From Nitrincola iocasae (lineage in GTDB: Bacteria > Pseudomonadota > Gammaproteobacteria > Pseudomonadales > Balneatricaceae): DNA of 64,000 bases. Where the stretch lies: positions 1,612,001-1,676,000 of the forward strand of contig NZ_CP044222.1 of the NCBI RefSeq assembly GCF_008727795.1, written 5' to 3'. A program made the position numbers and the translations under genes. The notes below the pieces were generated by a model. It did not search any database and was not told the origin of the DNA. It saw nothing but the letters and a program-made list of their open reading frames with translations. This document shows positions 30,153 to 39,356 of this stretch, one piece after another (the stretch's first letter is position 1; each line of letters begins with the position of its first letter).

Positions 30153-32276
30153 ATGAAGAGTTGGTCGCTTAGGTTGAAATTGATTCTGGGGGCCGTGCTG
30201 GGACTTACCCTGACATTGGCTGCTGTGATTCTGACGGGCTGGCTGGCCATGCAAAAAAACGGTCAAGAGGCTGTAAAGCAGGCATCAACTTCTTTTGAGT
30301 CATTGGTGGTTAGTAATCTACATGATGCGGCCTTATCTGTGGCAACTGAAGTATCGGTGTTTATCAACCGCAGCTATGATGCCCCCAATACGCTTGGCAG
30401 CATGATCAGTTCAACGGCCAGCGGCAGCGATGCTGATGCACCTCCCTTTAAGCGCTCCACAATTAAACAGATGGTTCGGGATACCTTGGTAGCGAACCCA
30501 TCAATCAGTTCCGCTTATGCTCATTTTGAACCCGATGGGTATGATTGGCAGGATGCGTTTAATATCGGTCCGCATCTGGAACATTCTTCTGATACCGGTG
30601 TACTGGAGCTTTACTGGATTCGCGACGCTGACGAATTGGTTTTTTATCCGACACCTGACAGCAGCTTTAAATACGATGAGAGTCTGAATGACTTTGGCAT
30701 CCGTGAATCGGAATGGTATTTGTGCGCGCGCGATCAAAAGAGGCCCTGCATAATGGAGCCTTATCTCTATGAAATAGAAGAAGGACATGTTGAACTCCTG
30801 ACCTCATTGGTCTACCCGGTGGTTGTGGATCAGGAGTTCAGAGGGGTTGTTGGCGTAGACATTAATTTGCCAGTGATCCAACAACAGGTTAATGACTATC
30901 AGCAAAGTCTATTTAATGGGCAGTCCGATATTCATTTGATTAGCAGCAAAGGTTTGGTCATTGCCAGTAGTGCCTTTCCGGATCAGGCCGGGAAGCGCTT
31001 GAGTGAGGCCAATGCAGAGTTGCAGAGTACTTTGTCATCGATGCAAGGGGCCCTGAGTGAGGCAGGAGATACTACCTTGGTAAGGGCGCCGGTGAAATTT
31101 GAAGCCTTTGATCAGGAATGGTCAGTGGTTGTGAGCATTCCGACGGCCGTTGCGTATGCGGCAACACGTGAACTAGAAGCCAATTTGGTTGGAGGCTATC
31201 AGCATACGGCGCTGACTATGCTGACGTTGGGCGGTATTCTGCTGCTGCTGGCGGTGATACTGCTAAGCTTGTGGTTACGTTTCACCACTCAGCCTATGGT
31301 GACTATGCGTGCGCTGGTTGAAGATCTATCCGGTGCAGAAGGAGACTTAACCCGTAAGCTGGATGTGAATAGCCATGCAGAACTGATCGGTATAGCCAAT
31401 GGTTTTAATGCCTTTACCGCTAAATTGGGGTTGATGATTCTTGATCTGAACGGTTCGGCCCGAGCATTGCGTCAACAGAGTGAATCGCTGGTTCAGGCTT
31501 CACAACAGACTGCCGAAGCAACACGTTCGCAGCAGGAAGAGATGCAGAGTGTGGCATCTGCCATGACTGAGATGTCAGCTACAGCTAATGAAGTCGCAGA
31601 TCTTGCCAACCGTACGGCACAGCAGGCAGAAGACTCCAATGATGCCCTGTCTGAGGCCAAAGAGGCGTTTCGCCATACCGTGGATGAAGTGCGTAGTGTA
31701 GCCAGCGAGATCAATGCGGCCAGTGAGCGTGTTGCCAGTGTTGCCGCAAGCAGTCAGAATATTTACGGCATGATCGACGTAATTCAGGGGATTGCTGAAC
31801 AAACCAATTTGTTGGCGTTGAATGCGGCGATAGAAGCTGCGCGGGCCGGTGACCAAGGGCGCGGCTTTGCAGTAGTCGCCGATGAGGTACGAAATCTGGC
31901 TAAACGCACTCAGGATTCCACAGAACAGATACATACACTGATTGAAACACTGCAGAAAGAAGTGGCTGCGTCGGTGCGGGATATGGAGTCCAGCACTCTG
32001 CGAGTATCTAAAACCGTAACTGAAGCCAGCCAGGCCTATGATCAGATGGAATCGGCCGCAAAGAATATTGCATTGATAACCAATAATGTTACCCAGGTTG
32101 CAACGGCTGCTGAAGAGCAGGATAAAGTGAGTGAAGAGATTAATCGCAATATTACCGTAGTGGAAGATGCCAGTGTGCGTCTGGCTGGACTGGCGGGAGA
32201 TGTGCGTGAAGTGAGTGAAACCATGAGCCAGATAACCGATGCGCTGGAAGCGCAGTTGGGCAAGTTCAAAGTCTGA
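30153..32276 (+). CDS. Methyl-accepting chemotaxis protein with Cache-type sensor
   Basis: A 707-aa chemoreceptor. TM1 is at residues 10-32, followed by a large periplasmic dCache-like domain (about 35-330; 'AYAHFEPDGYDWQDAF', 'LTSLVYPVVVDQEFRGVVGVDI'). TM2 is near 345-368, then HAMP and a cytoplasmic signalling domain. The hairpin tip 'GIAEQTNLLALNAAIEAARAGDQGRGFAVVADEVRNLA' region binds CheA/CheW. No C-terminal NWETF-like methylase tether is present. dCache sensors of this shape often bind amino acids; the ligand cannot be told here. Start by GAAGGG at 30140. Confidence 0.93.
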   Translation: MKSWSLRLKLILGAVLGLTLTLAAVILTGWLAMQKNGQEAVKQASTSFESLVVSNLHDAALSVATEVSVFINRSYDAPNTLGSMISSTASGSDADAPPFKRSTIKQMVRDTLVANPSISSAYAHFEPDGYDWQDAFNIGPHLEHSSDTGVLELYWIRDADELVFYPTPDSSFKYDESLNDFGIRESEWYLCARDQKRPCIMEPYLYEIEEGHVELLTSLVYPVVVDQEFRGVVGVDINLPVIQQQVNDYQQSLFNGQSDIHLISSKGLVIASSAFPDQAGKRLSEANAELQSTLSSMQGALSEAGDTTLVRAPVKFEAFDQEWSVVVSIPTAVAYAATRELEANLVGGYQHTALTMLTLGGILLLLAVILLSLWLRFTTQPMVTMRALVEDLSGAEGDLTRKLDVNSHAELIGIANGFNAFTAKLGLMILDLNGSARALRQQSESLVQASQQTAEATRSQQEEMQSVASAMTEMSATANEVADLANRTAQQAEDSNDALSEAKEAFRHTVDEVRSVASEINAASERVASVAASSQNIYGMIDVIQGIAEQTNLLALNAAIEAARAGDQGRGFAVVADEVRNLAKRTQDSTEQIHTLIETLQKEVAASVRDMESSTLRVSKTVTEASQAYDQMESAAKNIALITNNVTQVATAAEEQDKVSEEINRNITVVEDASVRLAGLAGDVREVSETMSQITDALEAQLGKFKV

Positions 32277-32296
32277 GCTGGCACCTCTGAGGTTGC

Positions 32297-32332
32297 AAAA
32301 AACGCCGGTTACTTACTTCAACCGGCGTTTTT
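32297..32332. terminator. Bidirectional intrinsic terminator between chemoreceptor and diguanylate cyclase
   Basis: AAAAAACGCCGGTT - acttacttc - AACCGGCGTTTTT forms a stem with A and T flanks. It overlaps the last codons of the convergent cyclase gene. Confidence 0.9.
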
Positions 32333-33947
32333 GTGCATACATGTGCTGGTCAGCTACCTGCGACAGTTCGATTTCCGTTTCCCCATCGTCGGGATAAAAA
32401 GCAATGCCGATGCAGCAGCTTGAGGTAATTTCCAGATCACCTAAGAGAAAGGGCTGCTTCATTTGTTCTAATATTTTTGTTTTCACCGCGTCTGCTTCAC
32501 TACGCTGCTGAATGCCTTGTAGCAGAATGGTGAATTCATCACCACCCAGGCGGCTGACGGTATCAGATGCGCGTACACTGTCCATCAGGCGTTGCGCAAT
32601 CGCACAGAGCAGTTCATCACCTACAGCATGGCCATACTGATCATTTACGGGTTTGAAGTCGTTCAGATCAATCAGCATTAGGGCAAAGTTACCCTGTTCC
32701 CTGATTGCCAGTTTGATTGCCTGATCAATACGATCGGCAAACAGGGACCGGTTTGCCAGTCCGGTAAGCGGATCATGCTGCGCCAGGTAGCGCATCATAT
32801 CTTCAGTTTTTTTGCGTTCAGTCAGGTCCCGTGTGACCCCCAAAACCCCGACAAACTGACCTTGTGCATCATAAATGCCGGAAGTCTTCACTTCCGTCCA
32901 CACAGTTGAACCATTTTTATGGAACTCTTCTAGCTCGCCGGTAAATGATGGGAAAACTCTTCCCTGCTTGACCTCTTGCATGGCAAGCCGTAGTTGATCT
33001 CGCATCACCTTTGCTGAAGATCCGGTCAGGAGTTGTTCGGGTCGTTGCTGCATCACTTCTTCGACACTATAGCCGCGCAGCTTTTCAACTGAGGGACTGA
33101 CATAGGTAAAGAAACCGTCAAGATCCATAGTCCAGATGACATCACTGGCGTGATCTGCCAGTAAACGATGACGTTCTTCACTGTTTTTCAGTGCATCAAA
33201 GGCATGGTTACGCTCAATAGCGATTTCCGCAAGTCGGGCGATATCTTCGATCAGTTTAATGTCTTCGACTTGTGGCTTACAAGGGTGCCGATGGTAAATG
33301 GCAAAGGTACCGAGCACTTCGCCATTCGTATCCAGAATGGGTTCTGACCAGCAAGCCGCTAACCCGGCTGTTGCCGCAGCATCTTTAACTGATGCCCAGT
33401 AGGGATGGTTTTGGATATCAGATACGATCATGCGCTTTCGAGTGGCTGCGGCTGTACCACAGGACCCGGCTCCGAGCTTTGCGGGTGTATTGGCAATGGC
33501 TGTGTTGTAACTATCCGGCAGGCTGGGTGCAGCTCCCAGATTCAGCGTATTGCTATTGCGATCTAGCAATAAAATGCTACATAAACAGCCTGGTTTGAAG
33601 TGTTCAACACTCAGTGCAATGGCACTTAATACACTTGTCAAAGGCTGATCATCGGCAATCATTGCCAGTATTTTATTATGGTTCTGTTGCAGGATGTCAT
33701 TACGCTGCTGCTCCACCAGGAGATGGCGAAGTTTCCGGTTAACTCTGTAGATATAGACGGTAATACTGCTGATGATCATAACCACCAACAGAGCCAGGGT
33801 GAGCAAATGAAACCGGTATTGTAATTCATCCTCCAATAGCGCGGTACCGGGTTCAACAGCAACAAGATTGGAAGTATGCAGCAGAAGTAGCGGCAATAGC
33901 AGACATGATAACCACATAGCACAAATTTTGCGTTTTTGCTTTAGCAA
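32313..33947 (-). CDS. Diguanylate cyclase with GAF, PAS and GGDEF domains
   Basis: A 544-aa c-di-GMP synthase. It has an N-terminal signal or anchor ('MWLSCLLLPLLLLHTSNLVA'), a second TM helix near residues 45-65 ('LLTLALLVVMIISSITVYIYR'), a GAF domain (about 85-245), a PAS domain with PAC (about 255-375) and a C-terminal GGDEF domain. The active motif GGDEF is intact ('RLGGDEFTILL') and the inhibitory I-site RxxD (RASD) lies five residues before it, so product feedback is expected. No EAL domain. TTG at 33947 is chosen because AAAAGGGA precedes it; the TTG at 33974 lacks one. Confidence 0.9.
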   Translation of the reverse strand: MLKQKRKICAMWLSCLLLPLLLLHTSNLVAVEPGTALLEDELQYRFHLLTLALLVVMIISSITVYIYRVNRKLRHLLVEQQRNDILQQNHNKILAMIADDQPLTSVLSAIALSVEHFKPGCLCSILLLDRNSNTLNLGAAPSLPDSYNTAIANTPAKLGAGSCGTAAATRKRMIVSDIQNHPYWASVKDAAATAGLAACWSEPILDTNGEVLGTFAIYHRHPCKPQVEDIKLIEDIARLAEIAIERNHAFDALKNSEERHRLLADHASDVIWTMDLDGFFTYVSPSVEKLRGYSVEEVMQQRPEQLLTGSSAKVMRDQLRLAMQEVKQGRVFPSFTGELEEFHKNGSTVWTEVKTSGIYDAQGQFVGVLGVTRDLTERKKTEDMMRYLAQHDPLTGLANRSLFADRIDQAIKLAIREQGNFALMLIDLNDFKPVNDQYGHAVGDELLCAIAQRLMDSVRASDTVSRLGGDEFTILLQGIQQRSEADAVKTKILEQMKQPFLLGDLEITSSCCIGIAFYPDDGETEIELSQVADQHMYAQKRRLK

Positions 33948-34066
33948 TGAGTGGTCCCTTTTATTGCAGTGCAATTTTGGTATTTATACATGTTATTTTA
34001 GCTGAATTTACTGAGAAGGTGCATGCCACTTATTTATTATCAGCTTATTCAAACAGGCATCTATTT

Positions 34067-35014
34067 TTAGTTGGGCGTTGCAGCAACCATAACGCGGCGG
34101 TGATGTGCCATCTGCCAGAGCAGATGAGCAATTAGTGCAATCAGGATGATACCGCCACCGATCAGTGTGAGTCGTGTCGGCACTTCATTCAGGAATATCC
34201 ATACCCATAGCGGCCCCAACATGGGTTCTGCCGTACCGATAAGTGCGGCAATTGGAGAGGGGAGGAGTCGTGCCCCGGTAACGAACAGGGCCAGTCCCAG
34301 ACCCAGATTCAATGCACCGAATACGAACAGCAGGCCGGTATCATAACTGCTGGTTGCCAGGCTTGAAGCCATAGCTCCTGAGAAAATAGCCGCAATGATT
34401 GTGCCGGTGCACACGGCAGGAGCCATGCGTACATGCGCATAACGACGGGTGATGACAGTTGCTGTGGCAAAACAGAACGCAATCAGCAGGGCGAGTGAGT
34501 CACCAATCGGTGATACTTCACCAGTAAAGGACTCCGATACCATCACCCCGACACCCGCTATCACCACTGCAATTGCCAGCCAGGTAGGGCCACTGACTTT
34601 TTCACGAAATATAATCCAGGCAATCAAGGCCGCAATCAAGGGTACACCAGCCTGAATCAGCAGGATATTGGCTACACTGGTATATTTGAGCGCCACGATG
34701 AATGAAGTGGACGCAGTAGCAAAGCATAGCGCGACAGCCAACCCTGGCCATCCCATGTAGCGGAACATCATATAGGTACCGCGCAGTTTATTGCGAAACA
34801 GCATGAATCCAAGCAAAAACAGACAGGCCCATATTGAACGCCAGAAAATAATTGCCCAGCTATCCTCCAGCGTGACAATGCGCCCCAGTACACCGCCGAA
34901 ACTCCAGGCCACAGCGGCAGCCGTGACCAGTACTATGCCGAGCTTTAATTCCGTGGATGGATTGACTTCCACTGTCGCTGCTTGTGCCTGTTGGTGTACT
35001 GCTATTTTATCCAT
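34067..35014 (-). CDS. EamA-family (DMT) transporter
   Basis: A 315-aa ten-TM drug/metabolite transporter with two EamA repeats (first 'AAAVAWSFGGVLGRIVT', second 'SPIGDSLALLIAFCFATATVITRRYA'; 'GTAEPMLGPLWVWIFLNEVP' is typical of the C-terminal repeat). It begins 3 bp after the TRAP large permease, so it is the last gene of that operon. An exporter in a TRAP uptake operon may balance or release the same class of metabolite; this is inference. Confidence 0.88.
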   Translation of the reverse strand: MDKIAVHQQAQAATVEVNPSTELKLGIVLVTAAAVAWSFGGVLGRIVTLEDSWAIIFWRSIWACLFLLGFMLFRNKLRGTYMMFRYMGWPGLAVALCFATASTSFIVALKYTSVANILLIQAGVPLIAALIAWIIFREKVSGPTWLAIAVVIAGVGVMVSESFTGEVSPIGDSLALLIAFCFATATVITRRYAHVRMAPAVCTGTIIAAIFSGAMASSLATSSYDTGLLFVFGALNLGLGLALFVTGARLLPSPIAALIGTAEPMLGPLWVWIFLNEVPTRLTLIGGGIILIALIAHLLWQMAHHRRVMVAATPN

Positions 35015-35017
35015 AAG

Positions 35018-36322
35018 TCACCAAGGGCCGACAACAAAGCCCAGCTTGTCTGGTAACCAGAGGGCAATGCCCGGTATTAGCATCACCAGTAGCAAGGCAG
35101 AAAACATAGTGACCATAAACAGCAGTGACCAGACAAAGGTTTTTTCCAGGCGGATATTGGCAACTTTCGTGGTCACCATCAGATTTACCGCAACGGGGGG
35201 CGTAAACTGACCTATGGCAATATTCATTGCCAGCAATATACCGAACCAGACCGGATTCCACTCAAAGTGATGTATCAACGGAATCAAGATCGGCGTAATG
35301 ATCAGGTAGATTGAAACAGCATCCAGCAGCATTCCCGCCAGCAACACCAGCAGCATGATCAATAACAGCAATATCCAGGAGTTATCCGAGATTGATAACA
35401 TCGCATTGGCCAGAGAACTGAAGGTTCCCAGCGTGGTTCCAGCCCAGGCAAAAATACCGGCCAGCGAGATGATGATCATTACCACCCCGGAAATTTTTCC
35501 GGCTTCTGCCATCATATCCAGTAAACTGCTTGGGTTGAGCTGCTTATAGACAAATACACCGATTACCAGGCCATAGGTTACGGCAACAACAGCTGCTTCT
35601 GTGGGCGTAAATAATCCGGAGCGCAGGCCTCCCAAAATCAATACCGGGGCAAAGAGTGCAGGGAGAGCTTTAATGAAACTCTCTTTAATACTGGGACGTT
35701 CGCTGTTGTCGGGGCCTTCCCAACCGTAACGACGTGACAACCACCAGGCTGGAAGCAGCAACGACAGGCCAGCCAGTATGCCTGGAAAAAGACCTGCAGC
35801 AAAAAGCGCTCTGAGATCTACACCTGGCATGACCACTGAGTAAAGAATCAAGGCAATCGATGGTGGAATGAGAATGGCTGTGGAGGCTGAAGCCGCAATC
35901 AGGGAGGCGGAAAAAGGTTTCGGGTAGCCGGCTTTGGTCATGCTGGGGAGCATAACCATAGCCACAGCCGCCGCATCGGCAGGACCTGAGCCACTCATGC
36001 CGCCCATGATCAGACAGACCAGTACAGCGACCAGTGCCAGTCCGCCATGGCGGGGCCCGATGAGCGATTGGGCGAAGCGTACCAGGCTTGCCGCAACACC
36101 GGCACGTTCAAAAATCAGACCGGTGAGTATAAACAGAGGAATCGCAATCAAGGGGTATTTGGCGATACTGTTATAAGTGTTGGTGCCCAGGGTGGCCAGC
36201 ATGTCGGGCGACAGGCCTGCGATAATACCGGCCGCGCCCCCAAGACCGAGGGCAAACGCGACCGGTACACCCAAAATCATCGTAATAGCGAAAACCAGCA
36301 GCATCCATATATCAGGACTCAT
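35018..36322 (-). CDS. dctM: TRAP transporter large permease DctM
   Basis: A 434-aa membrane protein with about 12 helices, the sodium-coupled transport subunit of a TRAP system. Motifs are 'GVPVAFALGLGGAAGIIAG', 'GGMSGSGPADAAAVAMVMLPSM', 'SAPS'-like 'ILIPPSIALILYSVVM' and 'AMNIAIGQFTPPVAVNLMVT'. It overlaps dctQ by 4 nt. Confidence 0.95.
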   Translation of the reverse strand: MSPDIWMLLVFAITMILGVPVAFALGLGGAAGIIAGLSPDMLATLGTNTYNSIAKYPLIAIPLFILTGLIFERAGVAASLVRFAQSLIGPRHGGLALVAVLVCLIMGGMSGSGPADAAAVAMVMLPSMTKAGYPKPFSASLIAASASTAILIPPSIALILYSVVMPGVDLRALFAAGLFPGILAGLSLLLPAWWLSRRYGWEGPDNSERPSIKESFIKALPALFAPVLILGGLRSGLFTPTEAAVVAVTYGLVIGVFVYKQLNPSSLLDMMAEAGKISGVVMIIISLAGIFAWAGTTLGTFSSLANAMLSISDNSWILLLLIMLLVLLAGMLLDAVSIYLIITPILIPLIHHFEWNPVWFGILLAMNIAIGQFTPPVAVNLMVTTKVANIRLEKTFVWSLLFMVTMFSALLLVMLIPGIALWLPDKLGFVVGPW

Positions 36323-36804
36323 ACGTCACTCCGTTCAGCGGTCAGGCTCTGTTTCCAACGTTCAATCAAACTTTGAGTCAGGCGTATAATAATGGCCAGG
36401 CTTAGTAGTGGCAGCCAGATGAGATAGATCCAGGTGGGATAGCCTAGTCCGGGAGACAGGGACTCCCAAGTGTATTCTTCATAGGTTAGTAAACCGCCGT
36501 ACCAGACAATCAATCCGAGCAATAGCACACTAAGCAGCCACTGCAACAGATAAAGTGGACGCTTCAGTTTGTGTGGTAAATATTCTTCAAGCGCAATGAT
36601 GCGAATGTGATCATGTTGTCTGGCAGCGACTGCGGCACCTGAAAAGGTCAGTACCACCAGCAGAAATACCGAAAACTCTTCAGTAAAGGCAAAGGAGGCA
36701 TTTGTGGTATAACGAACCACTACATTTCCCAGACTGATCAGGCAAATAATGGTCAATGCCAAGGCGGCGAGCCAGGCTTCAGGACGAGATTTAGGTTTAG
36801 ACAT
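36319..36804 (-). CDS. dctQ: TRAP transporter small permease DctQ
   Basis: A 161-aa four-TM protein with DctQ features ('FTEEFSVFLLVVLTFSGAAVAARQHDHIRI'). It bridges the binding protein and DctM. It is separated from dctP by a stable stem-loop that probably lowers permease expression relative to the binding protein. Confidence 0.93.
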   Translation of the reverse strand: MSKPKSRPEAWLAALALTIICLISLGNVVVRYTTNASFAFTEEFSVFLLVVLTFSGAAVAARQHDHIRIIALEEYLPHKLKRPLYLLQWLLSVLLLGLIVWYGGLLTYEEYTWESLSPGLGYPTWIYLIWLPLLSLAIIIRLTQSLIERWKQSLTAERSDV

Positions 36805-36835
36805 GGTAAGGCTGAGTCGGCAGTAAACTAAATAA

Positions 36836-36865
36836 ACCGTGTCCGCTACTGCAACCGGACACGGT
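36836..36865 (-). other. Stem-loop between dctP and dctQM
   Basis: ACCGTGTCCG / CGGACACGGT is a perfect 10-bp stem with a 10-nt loop in the 90-bp gap after dctP. On the minus strand TTTATTT follows. It may be a weak terminator or a 3'-stabilising hairpin. Confidence 0.7.
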
Positions 36866-36894
36866 CTTTACAGGTTTGACACCCTACTGAAGGA

Positions 36895-37902
36895 TCAACG
36901 TGCGTTGATCGCGGCCTGAGCCTGTTCTACCAGGTCTTCACCGATGCGTGGCACCCATTTCTCATACACAGCCTGGGTGGCCTCAGCAAAGGCTTGATGC
37001 TGTTCCGGTGTCAGTTCAGTAACAGTCACCCCACGTTCTTTAATACGCTCCAGGGTTTCGGCCAGCTCGGCACGGGATTTCTCGATTTCCCAGGCACCGG
37101 CTTCCTGTGCTGTTTCACGCAGAATCTGCTGATCTTCGGCAGACAAGGAGTTCCAAACACGCTGGTTTACACCAAACACCAATGGATCAGCCATATAGCG
37201 CCACAAGGTCAAATGTTCCTGACCTACCTGATCTATACGCGCTACATCAAATACTGACAAGGGGTTTTCCTGGCCATCAACCGCGCCGGTTGTCAGGGCA
37301 GGTTTGGCATCCGCCCAGCTCATCTGGGTTGGATTGGCACCCAGGGTGTTAAAGGTGTCGAGGAACAAAGGTGAGCCGACTACCCGCACTTTCAAACCCT
37401 GCATATCAGCCGGTCCAGAGATTGCTGAACGTGAATTGGACAGCTCACGAAAACCATTTTCACCCCAGCCAAGTGGAATGACGCCGCGGCGTTCAATGGC
37501 TGCAAAAATAGCCTCACCAGTTTCACCTTGCGTGATGGCATCAATAGCGGCTTCATCTGGCATCAGGAACGGCAGCGAAAACAGGTTGAGCTCAGGTACC
37601 TGAGGGGACCAGTTGATGGTTGATGCAACCGCCATATCAATCAGTCCACTGCGCATGGCTGAAAATTCACGTGTCTGGTCACCGGAGACCAGTTGGGCAT
37701 TGGGGTAAACGGTTAACTTCATTCGCCCTTCAGAGCGCTCTTCGACCAGTTCGGCCCATTTACTGGCTGCCTGTCCCCAAGGGAAGGCATCGCCGAGAAC
37801 GGTTGATACTGAGAATTCACGTGTTTCCTGAGCAAACGAGGCGGCACTCATTGAAAAGCAGGCAGCCGCAGCGAGGGCTGTCAGTTGTTTTTTCAGTTTC
37901 AT
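36895..37902 (-). CDS. dctP: TRAP transporter solute-binding protein DctP
   Basis: A 335-aa periplasmic receptor with a signal peptide ('LTALAAAACFSMSAASFAQ'). The DctP-family core contains 'WAELVEERSEGRMKLTVYPNAQL', 'MDMAVAST'-like 'RSGLIDMAVASTINWSP', and the arginine region 'GLKVRVVGSPLFLDTFNTLGANP' that clamps the substrate carboxylate. Organic acids such as C4-dicarboxylates or 2-oxo acids are expected. It is the first gene of the operon dctPQM-eamA. Confidence 0.93.
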   Translation of the reverse strand: MKLKKQLTALAAAACFSMSAASFAQETREFSVSTVLGDAFPWGQAASKWAELVEERSEGRMKLTVYPNAQLVSGDQTREFSAMRSGLIDMAVASTINWSPQVPELNLFSLPFLMPDEAAIDAITQGETGEAIFAAIERRGVIPLGWGENGFRELSNSRSAISGPADMQGLKVRVVGSPLFLDTFNTLGANPTQMSWADAKPALTTGAVDGQENPLSVFDVARIDQVGQEHLTLWRYMADPLVFGVNQRVWNSLSAEDQQILRETAQEAGAWEIEKSRAELAETLERIKERGVTVTELTPEQHQAFAEATQAVYEKWVPRIGEDLVEQAQAAINAR

Positions 37903-38055
37903 TCCCTATCCTTAAATAATTACATTCAGTTATTGTTGTGGTAGCCGTGTTCGGATTAAGTCTCTGCATGGATTTAAATGACCCCTAATATTAGAAGACA
38001 GCGGCAGTTTTTAAAAGACAAGCGGCCTTTTAACTGCGTTAAAAATGAGGTAAGT

Positions 38056-39195
38056 ATGCGTTTTTCTAATTTCGGACCCCTTAGTGTACTGATAGGCTGG
38101 CTGATATCAGTGCCAGTTCAGGCCGATATGCAGTTCCAGACTCAAGAATACAGGTTGAAACTAGAGGTCGTAGCTGAGGGGCTGAGCCATCCCTGGTCAA
38201 TTGCTTTTTTACCTTCAGGTGGTCAGTTAGTCACCGAGCGTGATGGTCGTCTGCGTTTGATACAGCAGGACCAACTTCACCCTGACCCTATTGCGGGTGT
38301 ACCTGACGTCGCGGCTACCGGGCAGGGTGGTTTGCTGGATGTAGTGCTGCACCCGGACTATGAAAACAACCAACTGATCTATCTGTCTTACGCCGATGCC
38401 ACAGCAGAAGGCCTGACTACGCGGGTTATGCGCGCGCGGTTGCAAAATCACGCACTGCATGATGCCGAAGTGATTTTCGAAGCCTTGCCGCGCTCCTCGG
38501 CGGGCCATCACTTCGGCGGTCGGATGGTGTTTGATCAGGCCGGTTTTTTGTATCTATCTGTTGGCGATCGTGGTGAAAGGGCGCGTGCCCAGCAGGGGGA
38601 CGATCATGCTGGCAGTATTGTACGTTTGCATGATGATGGCTCTGTGCCAGCGGATAACCCTTTTGTTGAAAATCCCGCTGTGCGAGATGAGTTATATACG
38701 CTCGGTAATCGTAATCCACAGGGCATCACTGTGCATCCACAAACGGGCGAGGTCTGGTCCAGTGAGCATGGACCCCGCGGGGGGGATGAAATCAACCGCA
38801 TCATGGCCGGGATGAATTATGGCTGGCCGGAAGTGACGTATGGTGTAAACTATATCGGTACAACAATCACTGAACACACTGAACTACCGGGGATGGTCTC
38901 TCCGTTATTACACTGGACACCTTCAATCGCTCCCAGCGGCATCACTTTTTACACCGGTGATGACTTTCCAGCCTGGCAAGGGCAGCTATTCAATGGTGCC
39001 CTGAAAGACCGGCTGATTTCACGTGTGTCCGTCACCTATGAGCAGGGCGAATACCAGTTGCAGGAAGAAGAGCGTTTTTTGCAGGGCTTTGGCCAGCGTA
39101 TACGTGATATCCGTCAGTCACCGGATGGCGTCTTGTGGATACTTACGGACGAAACTCGTGGCCAGGTGGTGCGCTTACGGCCTGCCAGCGATTAA
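38056..39195 (+). CDS. PQQ-dependent aldose sugar dehydrogenase (YliI/Asd-like)
   Basis: A 379-aa periplasmic six-bladed beta-propeller quinoprotein with a signal peptide ('GPLSVLIGWLISVPVQA'). Motifs are 'GLSHPWSIAFLPSG', 'GQGGLLDVVLHPDY', 'SSAGHHFGGRMVFD', 'LYLSVGDRG', 'GNRNPQGITVHPQTGEVWSSEHGPRGGDEIN'. E. coli YliI oxidises aldoses with PQQ and calcium. No pqq synthesis genes are in the window. Start 38056 after GAGG; the upstream in-frame ATG at 37978 would spoil the signal peptide. Confidence 0.9.
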   Translation: MRFSNFGPLSVLIGWLISVPVQADMQFQTQEYRLKLEVVAEGLSHPWSIAFLPSGGQLVTERDGRLRLIQQDQLHPDPIAGVPDVAATGQGGLLDVVLHPDYENNQLIYLSYADATAEGLTTRVMRARLQNHALHDAEVIFEALPRSSAGHHFGGRMVFDQAGFLYLSVGDRGERARAQQGDDHAGSIVRLHDDGSVPADNPFVENPAVRDELYTLGNRNPQGITVHPQTGEVWSSEHGPRGGDEINRIMAGMNYGWPEVTYGVNYIGTTITEHTELPGMVSPLLHWTPSIAPSGITFYTGDDFPAWQGQLFNGALKDRLISRVSVTYEQGEYQLQEEERFLQGFGQRIRDIRQSPDGVLWILTDETRGQVVRLRPASD

Positions 39196-39251
39196 ACCTG
39201 ATGAAATACTTGCAACCCCGAGTCGGTTTGTCTAAATTACGCTCCGCATTA

Positions 39252-39328
<77 letters not shown>

Positions 39329-39356
39329 TTCATACCAAAGCATTTATCAATGGCTA

